Origin: Mesorhizobium sp. Pch-S
GTDB lineage: Bacteria > Pseudomonadota > Alphaproteobacteria > Rhizobiales > Rhizobiaceae
DNA length: 64,000 nt
Direction of reading: 5' to 3'
Assembly (NCBI RefSeq): GCF_004136315.1
Contig: NZ_CP029562.1
Span: forward strand, 6,471,501-6,535,500
Below are positions 1 through 9,031 of the stretch, piece after piece; the first letter of the stretch is position 1; every line of letters begins with the position of its first letter. A model generated the notes under the pieces. The model was given only the letters and a program-made list of their open reading frames with translations. It made no database searches and was not told the origin of the DNA. Position numbers and translations under genes: made by a program.

Positions 1-222
1 GTCAACCCGACGCTGCTCGAACTCATCATCGATCGCGTGCTCGAGCTCAACGGCCAGGGCAGATCGATCCTGCTGATCGAACACAATATGGACATGGTCG
101 CCCGGCTATGCGGCCGTGTCGTCGTCATGGCTTCAGGAAGATTGCTGACGGAGGGACCGCCCGACGAGGTGTCGCGCAACCGCACCGTGATCGAAGCCTA
201 TCTCGGCGAGGTCGCAGCATGA
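1..222 (+). CDS. livG: Branched-chain amino acid-type ABC transporter ATP-binding protein, 3' end only
   Basis: The last 73 codons of a LivG-type ATPase; the start lies outside the window. Visible are the segment after Walker B (PTLLELIIDRVLELNGQG), the H-loop strand SILLIEHNMDMV and the C-terminal tail found in LivG (GRLLTEGPPDEV, then a short VIEAYLGE end). LivG and LivF form the cytoplasmic ATPase pair that powers uptake through LivH and LivM. The TGA overlaps the ATG of the next gene in an ATGA arrangement, so translation is probably coupled. The transported compound cannot be read from this fragment. Confidence 0.88.
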   Translation, partial: VNPTLLELIIDRVLELNGQGRSILLIEHNMDMVARLCGRVVVMASGRLLTEGPPDEVSRNRTVIEAYLGEVAA

Positions 223-971
223 TGGAGCCACCCTCCATCGCGCTGTCGACGCGAGCCGTTGTCGCGGGCTACGAACCCGACCTGCCGATCGTGCGTGGCG
301 TCGATTTTTCGGTCCGCAGCGGCGAGCTCGTCATCGTTCTCGGCCCCAACGGCGCCGGCAAATCCACCTTCGTCAAGGCGATTGCCGGGCTGGTGCCGAT
401 CCATTCAGGCGCCACCCTGCTTGGCGATTTCGATATCACCAGCGTGCCGACGCATGAGAAGATCCGGCACGGCCTCGCCTTCGTACCGCAGACAGAAAAC
501 ATCTTCGCGACCATGTCGATCCACGACAATCTGCTGCTGGCTGCAAATGTGTTGCCCAGGGAGAAACGTGGCCGCCGCGTCGCGGACCTCTATGCAATGT
601 TTCCCGATCTCGCGGCGCGCCCATCACTGCGCGCGGGCCTGCTTTCAGGTGGCCAGCGCCAGATGCTGGCGGTGGCGCGGGCGCTGATCGTCGAGCCCAG
701 CGTGCTGATCCTGGACGAGCCTTCGGCCGGCCTTTCGCCCAAGATCGTGCAGGATGTCTTTTCACAGCTGAAGGCAATCAACGACACAGGCGTCACCATC
801 ATCCTGGTCGAGCAAAACGTGAAGGCAGCACTTGCCATCGCGGATCGCGCGGCGATCCTGGTCGAGGGGCAGCTGCGCCATGAGGGACCTGCGGTCACAC
901 TCGCCGAAGACCCGATCGTCGCCGAACTCTATCTCGGCGCCCGTCACGCCGGAAAGGCGGCAACGCCATGA
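219..971 (+). CDS. livF: Branched-chain amino acid-type ABC transporter ATP-binding protein LivF
   Basis: A 250-residue ABC ATPase of LivF type. Walker A GPNGAGKS is at about residues 42-49, signature LSGGQ at 142-146, Walker B VLILDEPS at 162-169, and the H-loop strand VTIILVEQNV follows. The start at 219 is chosen because ATG overlaps the livG stop; a second in-frame ATG follows directly. Its own TGA overlaps the livH start, so livG-livF-livH-livM form one coupled operon. It hydrolyses ATP at the inner face of the membrane to drive import. The substrate could be a branched-chain amino acid, an amide, urea or a related compound; the binding protein is not in the window. Confidence 0.9.
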   Translation: MMEPPSIALSTRAVVAGYEPDLPIVRGVDFSVRSGELVIVLGPNGAGKSTFVKAIAGLVPIHSGATLLGDFDITSVPTHEKIRHGLAFVPQTENIFATMSIHDNLLLAANVLPREKRGRRVADLYAMFPDLAARPSLRAGLLSGGQRQMLAVARALIVEPSVLILDEPSAGLSPKIVQDVFSQLKAINDTGVTIILVEQNVKAALAIADRAAILVEGQLRHEGPAVTLAEDPIVAELYLGARHAGKAATP

Positions 972-1879
972 ACCCGCAACTGATCATGGATGGCCTGATC
1001 GCCGGCGCGATGATCGGGCTCGGCGCCATCGGCATCACGCTCACCTATTCGATCCTGCGCTTCGCCAATTTCGCACATGGCGAAATGATCAGCTGGGGCG
1101 CCTACCTGGCACTCGCCACCAGCGGCCTGCTCGGTTCGCTGTCGGGGGCGCTGTTCAAGCCGATCGGGCCATTCTCCTTCGGCTGGTCGCTGCCGCTTGC
1201 CATACTTGCTGCCGTGGTGCTGACGGCGGCACTGGCGCTACTGGTCGATGCTCTTTTGTTCGGTCCCTTGCGCAGACGCCGCAGCGCGATCATCATCATG
1301 GTGATGGCAAGCTTCGGGGCCTCGCTGGCTTTGCGCAGCCTGCTCGAATTCCTCTTCACCTCAAAACCGGTCTACTTTTCCAAGGCCCTGCAGATCGCGC
1401 TTCCGCTCGGTGGCGGCCTGCGTGCCACGCCCGACCAGCTCCTGTCGCTGGCCGTTGCCGCGCTTCTCGTCATCATCGTTCACATCCTGCTGACACGCAC
1501 GGCAATCGGTCGCTCCATGCGGGCCGTCAGCGAAAACCAGCAGCTTGCCGGCGTTGCCGGCATCGACGTCCGCAAGGTGATCCGCACCGTCTGGGTGCTG
1601 GGTGCCGGGCTTGCCTGCATCGCGGGTGTCATGGCTGGCCTGCTGGTACAGATCAGGCCTTATATGGGTTTCGACCTGTTGCTGCCGTTGTTTGCGGCAG
1701 CAATCCTCGGCGGCATCGGCAGCGTGCCCGGTGCGATGCTGGCGGGCCTGATCGTTGGCCTCGCCGAAGCCCTCGGCGTGCAATTGATCGGTGCGGAATG
1801 GCGCGCAGCCGTTGCCTTCATGATCCTCGTCTTCGTCCTGCTGCTGCGTCCGCAAGGCCTGTTCGGGAGGGCCGAATGA
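968..1879 (+). CDS. livH: Branched-chain amino acid-type ABC transporter permease LivH
   Basis: A 303-residue inner-membrane permease with about eight hydrophobic segments. It has the family features near the N terminus (LIAGAMIGLGAIGITLTYSI, then FANFAHGEM) and the EAA-like cytoplasmic region GRSMRAVSENQQLAGVAGID near residues 178-197. The C-terminal VLLLRPQGLFGR is typical of LivH and LivM proteins. The ATG overlaps the livF stop and the TGA overlaps the livM ATG. It pairs with LivM to form the channel. The family covers amino acids, short-chain amides and urea, so specificity is open. Confidence 0.92.
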   Translation: MNPQLIMDGLIAGAMIGLGAIGITLTYSILRFANFAHGEMISWGAYLALATSGLLGSLSGALFKPIGPFSFGWSLPLAILAAVVLTAALALLVDALLFGPLRRRRSAIIIMVMASFGASLALRSLLEFLFTSKPVYFSKALQIALPLGGGLRATPDQLLSLAVAALLVIIVHILLTRTAIGRSMRAVSENQQLAGVAGIDVRKVIRTVWVLGAGLACIAGVMAGLLVQIRPYMGFDLLLPLFAAAILGGIGSVPGAMLAGLIVGLAEALGVQLIGAEWRAAVAFMILVFVLLLRPQGLFGRAE

Positions 1880-2901
1880 GTGTGGAACTGATCGCCTATG
1901 TCGCGTTCTTCCTGACCATGGCCCTGACTTATGCCGTCATGTGCCTGGGTCTCAACGTGCAGTGGGGGCAGACCGGCCTGTTCAACGTCGGCGTCGCTGG
2001 CTTCGTGGCCATCGGCGCCTACGTCTCCGCGCTGTTGACCACGCCCGATGCACCGGACCGCTTTGGTGGCTTTGGCCTACCAATACTGGTGGGCTGGCTG
2101 GGAGCAGCGCTTGCCACGGGCTTCGCCTCGTTTCTCGTCGGCTGGCTGACGATCAGGCTGCGGGCCGATTATCTCGCCATCGCCACCTTCGGCGTGGCAG
2201 TGACGGTGCAGCTCGTCGCCCTCAACCTGCAAAGCATCACCGGCGGCCCCTTCGGCATCGGCTTCATTCCAAGACCCTTCGCCAACCTGGCCGGCGATCC
2301 ACTGGCCTTCAGCCTGCTCAATCTCGGCGTGCTGGTTGTCGTGGTCGTCCTGCTCTATCTCGCGCTCGAACATTTGTTGCGCAGCCCGTGGGGACGCGTG
2401 CTGCGCGCCATCCGGGAAGACGAAACCGCAGCGCTGGCGCTGGGCAAGAACGCGACCAGCTTCCGCCTGCAGGCCTTCGCCATCGGTGGCGCCATCATGG
2501 GTCTGGCCGGAGCCACTCAAGCACACTTCGTCGGTTTCATCGCCCCCGACAACTATGTTCCGCTGCTCACCTTCCAGGTCTGGGCCATGCTGATTGTCGG
2601 CGGCTCGGGCAACAATCGCGGCGCCATCCTTGGGGCCATCCTGGTCTGGGGCATCTGGGCGGCTTCAGCCGGTGCGATCGCCTCGCTGTTCCCACCGGAC
2701 CAGCAGGCTCGGGCTGCGGCACTGCGGATCGTGCTGATCGGCGTCGGCCTTTGCGCGATCCTGCTGCTGCGGCCACGCGGCATCCTCGGCGAAGAGCGCG
2801 TGGTTTCGCGCCATCTCGCCCGCCTGAAGCCGGGACGCCGAATGGCGTCCAACACCATCCCCTCCGTTTCCGAGCGAGGCCCAAATGCCGACCACTCCTG
2901 A
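1876..2901 (+). CDS. livM: Branched-chain amino acid-type ABC transporter permease LivM
   Basis: A 341-residue polytopic permease, the LivM partner. Early residues show the family pattern (GLNVQWGQTGLFNVGVAGF) and the central cytoplasmic loop LLRSPWGRVLRAIREDETAA followed by ALGKNATSFRLQAFAIG carries the EAA-like motif. The end RPRGILGEERVV is standard, followed by about 40 hydrophilic residues. The ATG at 1876 overlaps the livH stop. The 3' end overlaps the aldo/keto reductase-Rid gene by 17 bases, which suggests that the enzyme acts on the imported compound. Confidence 0.92.
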   Translation: MSVELIAYVAFFLTMALTYAVMCLGLNVQWGQTGLFNVGVAGFVAIGAYVSALLTTPDAPDRFGGFGLPILVGWLGAALATGFASFLVGWLTIRLRADYLAIATFGVAVTVQLVALNLQSITGGPFGIGFIPRPFANLAGDPLAFSLLNLGVLVVVVVLLYLALEHLLRSPWGRVLRAIREDETAALALGKNATSFRLQAFAIGGAIMGLAGATQAHFVGFIAPDNYVPLLTFQVWAMLIVGGSGNNRGAILGAILVWGIWAASAGAIASLFPPDQQARAAALRIVLIGVGLCAILLLRPRGILGEERVVSRHLARLKPGRRMASNTIPSVSERGPNADHS

Positions 2902-4342
2902 GCGCACGACGTTGGCCGGGCTCGACATCAGCCGCTTGCTGTGTGGCCTGTGGCAGGTCGCGGACATCGAGAAAGGCGGCACGACACTCGATCCGGAGCG
3001 AGGCGCCGATGCCTTGCGAGCCTATGCCGAGGCCGGGTTCGACACGTTCGACATGGCCGACCATTACGGCAGTGCCGAAATCATCACGGGCCGACTGTTG
3101 GCCCGCTTCCCGGAGGGCAAGCGACCACTGGCTTTCACCAAGTGGTGCCCGGAACCCGGCCCCATGACAGCCGATGTCGTGCGAAAGGGCGTGCAGGAGC
3201 GGCTCGACCGGCTCGGCATTGCAAAGGTCGATCTGCTGCAATTCCACTGGTGGAGCTTCGAGCATCCAGCCTGGCTGGATGCGTTGCACGAAATGGCGCA
3301 GCTCAGGCAGGAAGGACTGATCGGGGCCATCGGCGTCACCAACTTTGATTCCGCGCATCTGGGTCTGGCCCTTGCCGATGGTATCCCGCTTGCTTCCAAT
3401 CAGGTTTCCTTCTCCCTGGTGGACCGCCGTGCTGCCGGAGCGCTCTCCGAACTCTGTATGCGTAGCGGAGTCAGGCTGTTTGCCTACGGAACCCTATGCG
3501 GTGGTTTTCTGTCGGACAAATGGCTGGGCGCACCGGAGCCGGCGTCGATCGCCGACTGGAGCCGCTCGAAATACAAACGCTTCATCGACACTGCCGGCGG
3601 CTGGGAAGCCTTCCAGGCTGTGCTCGGCGCGGCAGGCGAAATCGCGCGCAAGCACAAGGTCTCGATCTCCAACGTCGCGACACGCTGGGTACTGGAACAT
3701 GCGTCCGTCGCTGCAGCTATCATCGGCGCACGGCTCGGTGAAAGCGAACATCGCGACGACAATCTCAAAGTCTTCTCGTTCGCCTTCGATGAAGAGGACC
3801 GGGCTCGGCTTGAAGCAGCCTTTGCCGGCACACAACCGATCCCCGGCGATTGTGGCGACGAATATCGCCGCCCACCCTTCCTGACCGCCTCGGGCGATCT
3901 CAGCCATCATCTCGACGCCCTGCCGTCGATCTATGTGGCCGCGCAAGTTCCAGGACGGCCGGGACATTCACGCGTTTCGTCCGGCAGCATCTGGGAGCCC
4001 ATCGCCGGCTTCAGCCGAGCCGTGCGGGTGAAGGATACGATCCGCGTTTCCGGCACGACCGCCACCCATGGCGCAGACCGCTGCGTCGCGCCCGGCGACG
4101 TCGGAGCGCAGACCACCTACATCCTCGACAAGATCCTGGCTTCGATCGCAGCACTCGGCGGTCGGGCAGAGGATGTCGTGCGCACACGCATCTATCTTCG
4201 CGATGCCTCCCAGTGGGAGCCGGCTTCGCGGGCGCATGGCCGCGTCTTCGGTGAAATCAAGCCGGCGAACACCATGATCGCTGCCGGCGACCTGATTGGC
4301 GACTATGAGGTCGAGATCGAAGCTGAGGCGGTCGTCGACTGA
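2885..4342 (+). CDS. Aldo/keto reductase fused to a Rid (YjgF/YER057c/UK114) domain
   Basis: One 485-residue protein with two folds. Residues 1 to about 320 are an aldo/keto reductase: the catalytic set is visible as Asp and Tyr in FDMADHYGSAE, Lys in AFTKWCPE and His in DLLQFHWWSFEH, and the NADP-binding end is VAAAIIGARLGESEHRDDN. Residues about 365-485 are a Rid-family domain, with ILASIAALGGRAEDVVRTRI and the C-terminal YEVEIEAEAVVD. The arginine needed by true RidA enamine/imine deaminases (PARS in Escherichia coli RidA) is replaced here (PANTM), so the domain is probably not a classical RidA deaminase. GAGG precedes the ATG, which lies inside livM. It may reduce a carbonyl or imine made from the imported compound; no substrate is known. 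Confidence 0.85.
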   Translation: MPTTPERTTLAGLDISRLLCGLWQVADIEKGGTTLDPERGADALRAYAEAGFDTFDMADHYGSAEIITGRLLARFPEGKRPLAFTKWCPEPGPMTADVVRKGVQERLDRLGIAKVDLLQFHWWSFEHPAWLDALHEMAQLRQEGLIGAIGVTNFDSAHLGLALADGIPLASNQVSFSLVDRRAAGALSELCMRSGVRLFAYGTLCGGFLSDKWLGAPEPASIADWSRSKYKRFIDTAGGWEAFQAVLGAAGEIARKHKVSISNVATRWVLEHASVAAAIIGARLGESEHRDDNLKVFSFAFDEEDRARLEAAFAGTQPIPGDCGDEYRRPPFLTASGDLSHHLDALPSIYVAAQVPGRPGHSRVSSGSIWEPIAGFSRAVRVKDTIRVSGTTATHGADRCVAPGDVGAQTTYILDKILASIAALGGRAEDVVRTRIYLRDASQWEPASRAHGRVFGEIKPANTMIAAGDLIGDYEVEIEAEAVVD

Positions 4343-4358
4343 TCCAGGCCGACTGCCT

Positions 4359-5378
4359 TTATTGCCTGGCTGGAGCGATTTCGCGCGGCGTCACACCGAA
4401 ACGGCGACGGAACGCTGTGGCGAAATTGGCGGGGCTGGTGTAGCCGGCAATGTCGCTGGCTGCCTGCACTGTCACCTCTCCGGCCTGCAGAGCGAGGAAT
4501 GCGCGCTCGAGCCGACGATCGCGGATGTATTCGAAGACACTGGCCCCTTCCGCCTGGCGAAACAGCCGCTGGAGGCCACTGGCACTGATGCCGGCAGCCC
4601 GGGCAATCATTTCCACACTCAGCGCCTCACCCGGACGACTGTCGATGAGCTCCTTCGCCCGCTGCAGCCGGACGATGTCCTGGCGAGCGATGCCGTCGCC
4701 CGACGAAAGCCGGCGCCCGGATTGCGTGACGGTGGCGAGTGTCTCGAGGATGATCTCAATGGCGCGCCCCTCGAGATACAGCTTGTGCAATGCCGGCGAT
4801 AGCCCGGAAGGCGCCATCACCTGCTGCACGAGATCGATGACCCGTGGCGTGAGCGTCCACGCATGATGCGCCAGATGGTCCTTCAGGAACCGGCCGGCCG
4901 GGCGGGCATCCTGCATCTCTTCAAGCCCGTCGCGGTCGAACCACTCCGGCGTCGCCGAGACCACGAGATGACGCACATGCTGCCGACCTCGCGAGGCTCG
5001 CCGGAAACTTTCCGAGTTGACGCTCATGATGGCGCTGCCCCGCATGGCGCTTCGCGGATCTCCCTTGAACTCGAAATGGCGGTCGCCGATGTCGAGGTCC
5101 ACCTGGCCGTCGAGGAAGATGATGCAGGACAAGCCTTCCTTGAGATGGGAAGTCACGGTGAACATCCGTTCCTCGATGACGTCGCCGCCGTGAAGAAAGA
5201 GGCCGCTGCGCAGTTCCTGATGCAGCAGCCTACCCTCGATCAGCGTGTCCTCATCGGCAAGGCGATCGTCGGGGCTATCGAGAACGACCCCATCCCTGGC
5301 CATGAAGTCACGGACACGCACCCGCTTGCCCTGTTCAGGCAGGTCGCGACTTCTGTCCGCTTGTGGCACCGTAGACAT
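4359..5378 (-). CDS. AraC-family transcriptional regulator, divergent from the siderophore receptor
   Basis: A 339-residue regulator from the chosen ATG at 5378, with GGAAAG upstream; an in-frame GTG at 5477 would add 33 weakly supported residues. The N-terminal part is a sensor of PchR type (LKEGLSCIIFLDGQVDLDIG). The C-terminal 100 residues carry two helix-turn-helix units (VEMIARAAGISASGLQRLFR and VQAASDIAGYTSPANFATAF, then RRRFGVTPREI). PchR-like proteins activate divergent TonB-dependent receptors when the ferric siderophore is present. The location back to back with such a receptor supports that role, with siderophore-dependent activation on top of iron repression as inference. Confidence 0.85.
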   Translation of the reverse strand: MSTVPQADRSRDLPEQGKRVRVRDFMARDGVVLDSPDDRLADEDTLIEGRLLHQELRSGLFLHGGDVIEERMFTVTSHLKEGLSCIIFLDGQVDLDIGDRHFEFKGDPRSAMRGSAIMSVNSESFRRASRGRQHVRHLVVSATPEWFDRDGLEEMQDARPAGRFLKDHLAHHAWTLTPRVIDLVQQVMAPSGLSPALHKLYLEGRAIEIILETLATVTQSGRRLSSGDGIARQDIVRLQRAKELIDSRPGEALSVEMIARAAGISASGLQRLFRQAEGASVFEYIRDRRLERAFLALQAGEVTVQAASDIAGYTSPANFATAFRRRFGVTPREIAPARQ

Positions 5379-5510
5379 CGCTTTCCGCTCGCATACCAAC
5401 CGCCAGCACCGCAAGGCTGAAGAATCATTCTCGCGCAAACATGTCTGACCGTCCGGCAAAGGTCCCGGCGTTGTCACATATGCTCTGCTGCCCTATCCAC
5501 TACTTTAACT

Positions 5511-5525
5511 TGACAAATGTAGTCA
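5511..5525 (+). promoter_or_regulatory. Candidate RirA iron-responsive box (TGA-N9-TCA)
   Basis: The sequence TGACAAATGTAGTCA fits the TGA-N9-TCA pattern of the iron-rhodo box bound by RirA in rhizobia, and is part of the longer dyad TTGAC-N7-GTCAA. It lies 20 bases before the ATG of the TonB-dependent receptor and about 130 bases from the AraC gene, in the only AT-rich patch of the intergenic region. RirA represses iron uptake genes when iron is sufficient. The match is by pattern only; a random TGA-N9-TCA is not rare, but the location is apt. Confidence 0.6.
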
Positions 5526-5544
5526 AATTTATTTGGGGCTTGGA

Positions 5545-7779
5545 ATGGTTCGAATTGGCGTTACGCAATATCAGGCAGGCAAGGCGCGGGACGCCTATCA
5601 TGGTCGGCTGTTGCGCGCCTCGATCCTGGCTTTCGGGGCGGTGTTGGCACTGCCGTTGTCGGCGGGCGCCCAGAGCGGGAAAGAGTCCACCCAACTCGAA
5701 AAGATCACGCTCGAGGGCGAAAGTGCACGCGGTCCCGACAAGGGCTTCGTCGCCAAGCAAAGCACCAGCGCTTCGAAGACCAACACGCCGCTCAAGGAAA
5801 CGCCGCAGGCTGTCAGTGTCGTCACGCGCGACCAGATGAAGGCCCAGGGCGTCGACAGCGTCGCCGACGCGCTGCGCTACACGCCAGGCGTTCTTCCAGA
5901 CCCGAACGGCTTCGACGTCCGCTACGACTGGCTCTACATCCGTGGTTTCAACGCCTATGGCACGACCTGGCTCGACGGACTGGTGATACCCGGCGATCCG
6001 TCCGGCTACGCCACGCCGACCGTTCATCCTTTCGCTCTCGAACGCGTTGAAGTCATCAAGGGGCCGGCCTCCGTCCTCTATGGACGCGCCGTGCCCGGCG
6101 GGCTGGTCAACCTCGTCAGCAAGCGCCCCCAGGAGACCGCACACCGCGAAGCATCGATCAAGACGAGCGGCTTTGGCGGCATCGAAGGCGCCATCGACGT
6201 GACCGGGCCGCTGACGCCGGATGGCGAATGGCTCTACCGTTTCACCGGGCTTGCCAAGAACATGCACACCCAGATCGACATGGAGCGCGATCGCAAGATC
6301 ATGCTGGCTCCAAGCCTGACCTGGAATCCTTCCACCGACACTTCGCTCACGCTCTATGGCTACTACCAGCGCGACCGCGACGTCTTCAGCCCGCGTTTCT
6401 ATCCGGCTTCCGGCACGTTGCTGCCCAATCCCGCCGGACAAATCCCTCGCGACCTGTTCCTGGCCGATCCCAATGCCAACCAGTTCAACCGGGACTTCTT
6501 CGCCACCGGCTACGAGTTCTCGCATCGCTTCAGCGAGACCTGGACCGTACGCCAGAACCTTCGTTATGCCCGCGCCGAACAGGACATGTTCCTGGCTCTC
6601 GTCAATCCTGCCTTTGCCTACACCGGCGCTCCGTCCAGCCAGTTGAACCGGGTTTCCGGTGTGGCGGACGACAGCCTTTCCACCTTTGCGGTCGACAATC
6701 AGGCCGAGGCGGTGTTCGACACCGGTGCGCTCAACCACACCGTGCTGTTCGGCCTCGACTATGTGCACAGTGTCTCCGACACCAATTTCGGCAATACCGG
6801 GCCTGGCGTGAACGTGCCACCGCTCGACTTCCTCAATCCGATCTATGGACGGATCATCCCGAACGCCCCGATCCAGCGCTCGGGGCTCCAGAAGCAGGAC
6901 CAGATCGGCTTCTATGCCCAGGATCAGATTCGCTATGACCGCTGGGTCGGCACGTTCGGATTGCGCTATGACCGATCCAAGGTCGAAAGCACGAACCGCA
7001 TGCTGGCGAATGCGCAACCGGTCAAGACCGAGGACGATCAGGTGACCTGGCGTGCCGGCCTCACCTACCTCTTCGACAACGGCCTGGCGCCGTACGCCAG
7101 CTACACCACATCGTTCCTGCCTACGCTCGGAACGGACAAGGCGAACAATCCCTTCCGCGCGCAGACCGCCCAGCAATTCGAGGTCGGTGTCAAATACGAA
7201 CCGGTGGGCGCGCGCGGCATGATTGGCCTGTCGGTGTTCGACCTGACGCTTGAGAATGCGTTGACCCCCGACCCGAAAGACACGCGCTTCTCCGTCCAGG
7301 CAGGCAAGCAACGTGTGCGCGGTGTCGAACTCGAGGGCAAGATGGAGCTCACGCCCGAACTCGATGTCCTGGCGGCCTATGCCTATTCGCATTCGGAAGT
7401 CCTGCGCTCGAACAGGCCGATCGAGGTCGGTCGCGAAATGCTCAGGCTGCCCGAGCACCAGGCCAGCCTGTGGGCGATCTACCGGCCGACCTATGTGCCG
7501 GGCCTTGCCCTCAGTGCGGGCGTACGCGCCACGTCGTCCTACCAGACCGACAGCACCTATCTGGCGCAACTGCGTATCCCGGCCCGCACCCTTGTCGACA
7601 TCGGCGCCGAATATGACTTCGGGGCAGTCGACAAGACGTTCGAAGGCACCAGGCTGCAGGTCAATGTCAGCAATCTGTTCGACAAGAAGTATGTTTCGCA
7701 CTGCCTGAATCTGACCGGCGGCAGTTGCAACTACGGTGCCGGACGGACGATCACCGCAGGCATCAACTACACATGGTGA
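5545..7779 (+). CDS. TonB-dependent ferric-siderophore receptor
   Basis: A 744-residue outer-membrane receptor. Residues about 22-43 form a signal peptide (LLRASILAFGAVLALPLSAGAQS). The plug domain follows with the siderophore-receptor hallmarks LKETPQAVSVVTRDQM and FALERVEVIKGPASVLYGR, then a 22-strand barrel ending in the expected terminal aromatic (INYTW). The overall pattern is that of FhuA/FoxA-like receptors for hydroxamate siderophores, but the ligand is not certain. The start is ATG 5545; an in-frame TTG lies 12 bases upstream. The stop overlaps the start of the binding-protein gene. A TGA-N9-TCA box precedes it, consistent with iron repression. Confidence 0.93.
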   Translation: MVRIGVTQYQAGKARDAYHGRLLRASILAFGAVLALPLSAGAQSGKESTQLEKITLEGESARGPDKGFVAKQSTSASKTNTPLKETPQAVSVVTRDQMKAQGVDSVADALRYTPGVLPDPNGFDVRYDWLYIRGFNAYGTTWLDGLVIPGDPSGYATPTVHPFALERVEVIKGPASVLYGRAVPGGLVNLVSKRPQETAHREASIKTSGFGGIEGAIDVTGPLTPDGEWLYRFTGLAKNMHTQIDMERDRKIMLAPSLTWNPSTDTSLTLYGYYQRDRDVFSPRFYPASGTLLPNPAGQIPRDLFLADPNANQFNRDFFATGYEFSHRFSETWTVRQNLRYARAEQDMFLALVNPAFAYTGAPSSQLNRVSGVADDSLSTFAVDNQAEAVFDTGALNHTVLFGLDYVHSVSDTNFGNTGPGVNVPPLDFLNPIYGRIIPNAPIQRSGLQKQDQIGFYAQDQIRYDRWVGTFGLRYDRSKVESTNRMLANAQPVKTEDDQVTWRAGLTYLFDNGLAPYASYTTSFLPTLGTDKANNPFRAQTAQQFEVGVKYEPVGARGMIGLSVFDLTLENALTPDPKDTRFSVQAGKQRVRGVELEGKMELTPELDVLAAYAYSHSEVLRSNRPIEVGREMLRLPEHQASLWAIYRPTYVPGLALSAGVRATSSYQTDSTYLAQLRIPARTLVDIGAEYDFGAVDKTFEGTRLQVNVSNLFDKKYVSHCLNLTGGSCNYGAGRTITAGINYTW

Positions 7780-8957
7780 CGATATCCGGCCGCCATATCC
7801 GGGGAACGCGCGCCGCCTTGGCGCCGATCCTGCTGCGCCCCGCAATCCTGATGCTTGGTCTGGCCTTGCTGTTCTGCAGCTTCGGGTCGCGGTCAGCCCG
7901 TGCCGAGATCATGCTGATCGATGCAGCCGGCCGCGAGGTGAGGCTGGAAAAACCGGCAACGCGAATTGTGACGAACGAGAGCCTGCTTCTGCTTTCCTTG
8001 GCGCTGATCGATGCCGATCCGGCAGCAAAGATCGTGGGATGGGCCGCACCCAGACGCCTCGACAGCGGTGTCCTGGCCGCGTTCCGCAAGCGGTTTCCAC
8101 AGTCCATGGACATTCCCGAGGTCGGCGGCGTATTGCCAACCAAGAGTTCCGCCGAAGCAATCCTCAGCGCGCGTCCGGATATCTTCGTCGTCAGCATCTG
8201 GGATCCCGGCTGGAACGACATTGTCGAGATCCTGAAATCCGCCGGTGTCCCGACGATCTTCCTGGACAGTCCGAAGAACAGCACACTCAGCCCGGCTGAG
8301 GTTACCGCCTTCTCGATGACGTTGCTCGGCAGGGCGATCGGCCAGGATGCCAGGGCCGGCGAATATGCCGGGTACGTCAAGGAACGCTACCGTCTGATCG
8401 AAGAACGGCTGAAGCGCGCGACAGATCGGCCGAGCGTACTGATAGACGCCCACGCCGGTGCCGTCTGCTGTTCGTCGCCAGGCGCAAGCAACCGGATGAC
8501 CGAAGCCGTCGAAATGGCTGGCGGACGTAGCATCGGTGCCGATGTTCCTGGCTATGATGGGCAGCTCAGCGCCGAGTTCGTCCTCGGCGCAGACCCCAGG
8601 GTCTATATCGCGACCGGCGGCCCGCACCTTGCTGCACAGGGCGGCCTGGTGGTTGGAGGCGGGGTGAGCGCGCAATCAGCTCGAGCCTCGCTGCGCACAG
8701 CGGTTGGTCGCGATTTCCGCGGCGAGCTGACGGCGGTGCGTAACGGACGTGCCTACGCTGTATCGCATCAACTCTCGATCTCGGCCCTGAGCTTTCTCGT
8801 TTTCGAATGCTTCGCCAAATGGCTGCATCCGGAGCTTTTCGGCGATCTCGATCCGGACCGCACCCTAGCCGAGATCAACGAGCGCTTCATGGCCATCCCA
8901 CTCGAAGGCACGTTCTGGATCGGTTTGAAGGAAGATGCTGCGGCAACCCCGCAATAA
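7773..8957 (+). CDS. Periplasmic iron-siderophore ABC transporter substrate-binding protein
   Basis: A 394-residue class III binding protein of the FepB/FhuD/BtuF group. An N-terminal signal region (ILLRPAILMLGLALLFCSF, then SARAE) is followed by two lobes, the first starting with IDAAGREVRLEKPATRIVT. The ATG at 7773 overlaps the receptor stop codon, so the pair is coupled. It would collect the ferric siderophore in the periplasm after passage through the receptor. No FecCD-type permease or FepC-type ATPase gene follows, which is unusual; those parts must be encoded elsewhere. Confidence 0.87.
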   Translation: MVTISGRHIRGTRAALAPILLRPAILMLGLALLFCSFGSRSARAEIMLIDAAGREVRLEKPATRIVTNESLLLLSLALIDADPAAKIVGWAAPRRLDSGVLAAFRKRFPQSMDIPEVGGVLPTKSSAEAILSARPDIFVVSIWDPGWNDIVEILKSAGVPTIFLDSPKNSTLSPAEVTAFSMTLLGRAIGQDARAGEYAGYVKERYRLIEERLKRATDRPSVLIDAHAGAVCCSSPGASNRMTEAVEMAGGRSIGADVPGYDGQLSAEFVLGADPRVYIATGGPHLAAQGGLVVGGGVSAQSARASLRTAVGRDFRGELTAVRNGRAYAVSHQLSISALSFLVFECFAKWLHPELFGDLDPDRTLAEINERFMAIPLEGTFWIGLKEDAAATPQ

Positions 8958-9031
8958 GGCCTCCAACCAGGCATCCCACAGCGTGTCGAAGGTGCATGAA
9001 GAGACCCAAGCTTGAACGCAAGGCTTTGATC

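Noticed and set aside
5500..7845. A 781-codon open frame antisense to the TonB-dependent receptor
   Set aside because: A shadow frame caused by high GC and codon bias; the plus-strand receptor has full domain support.
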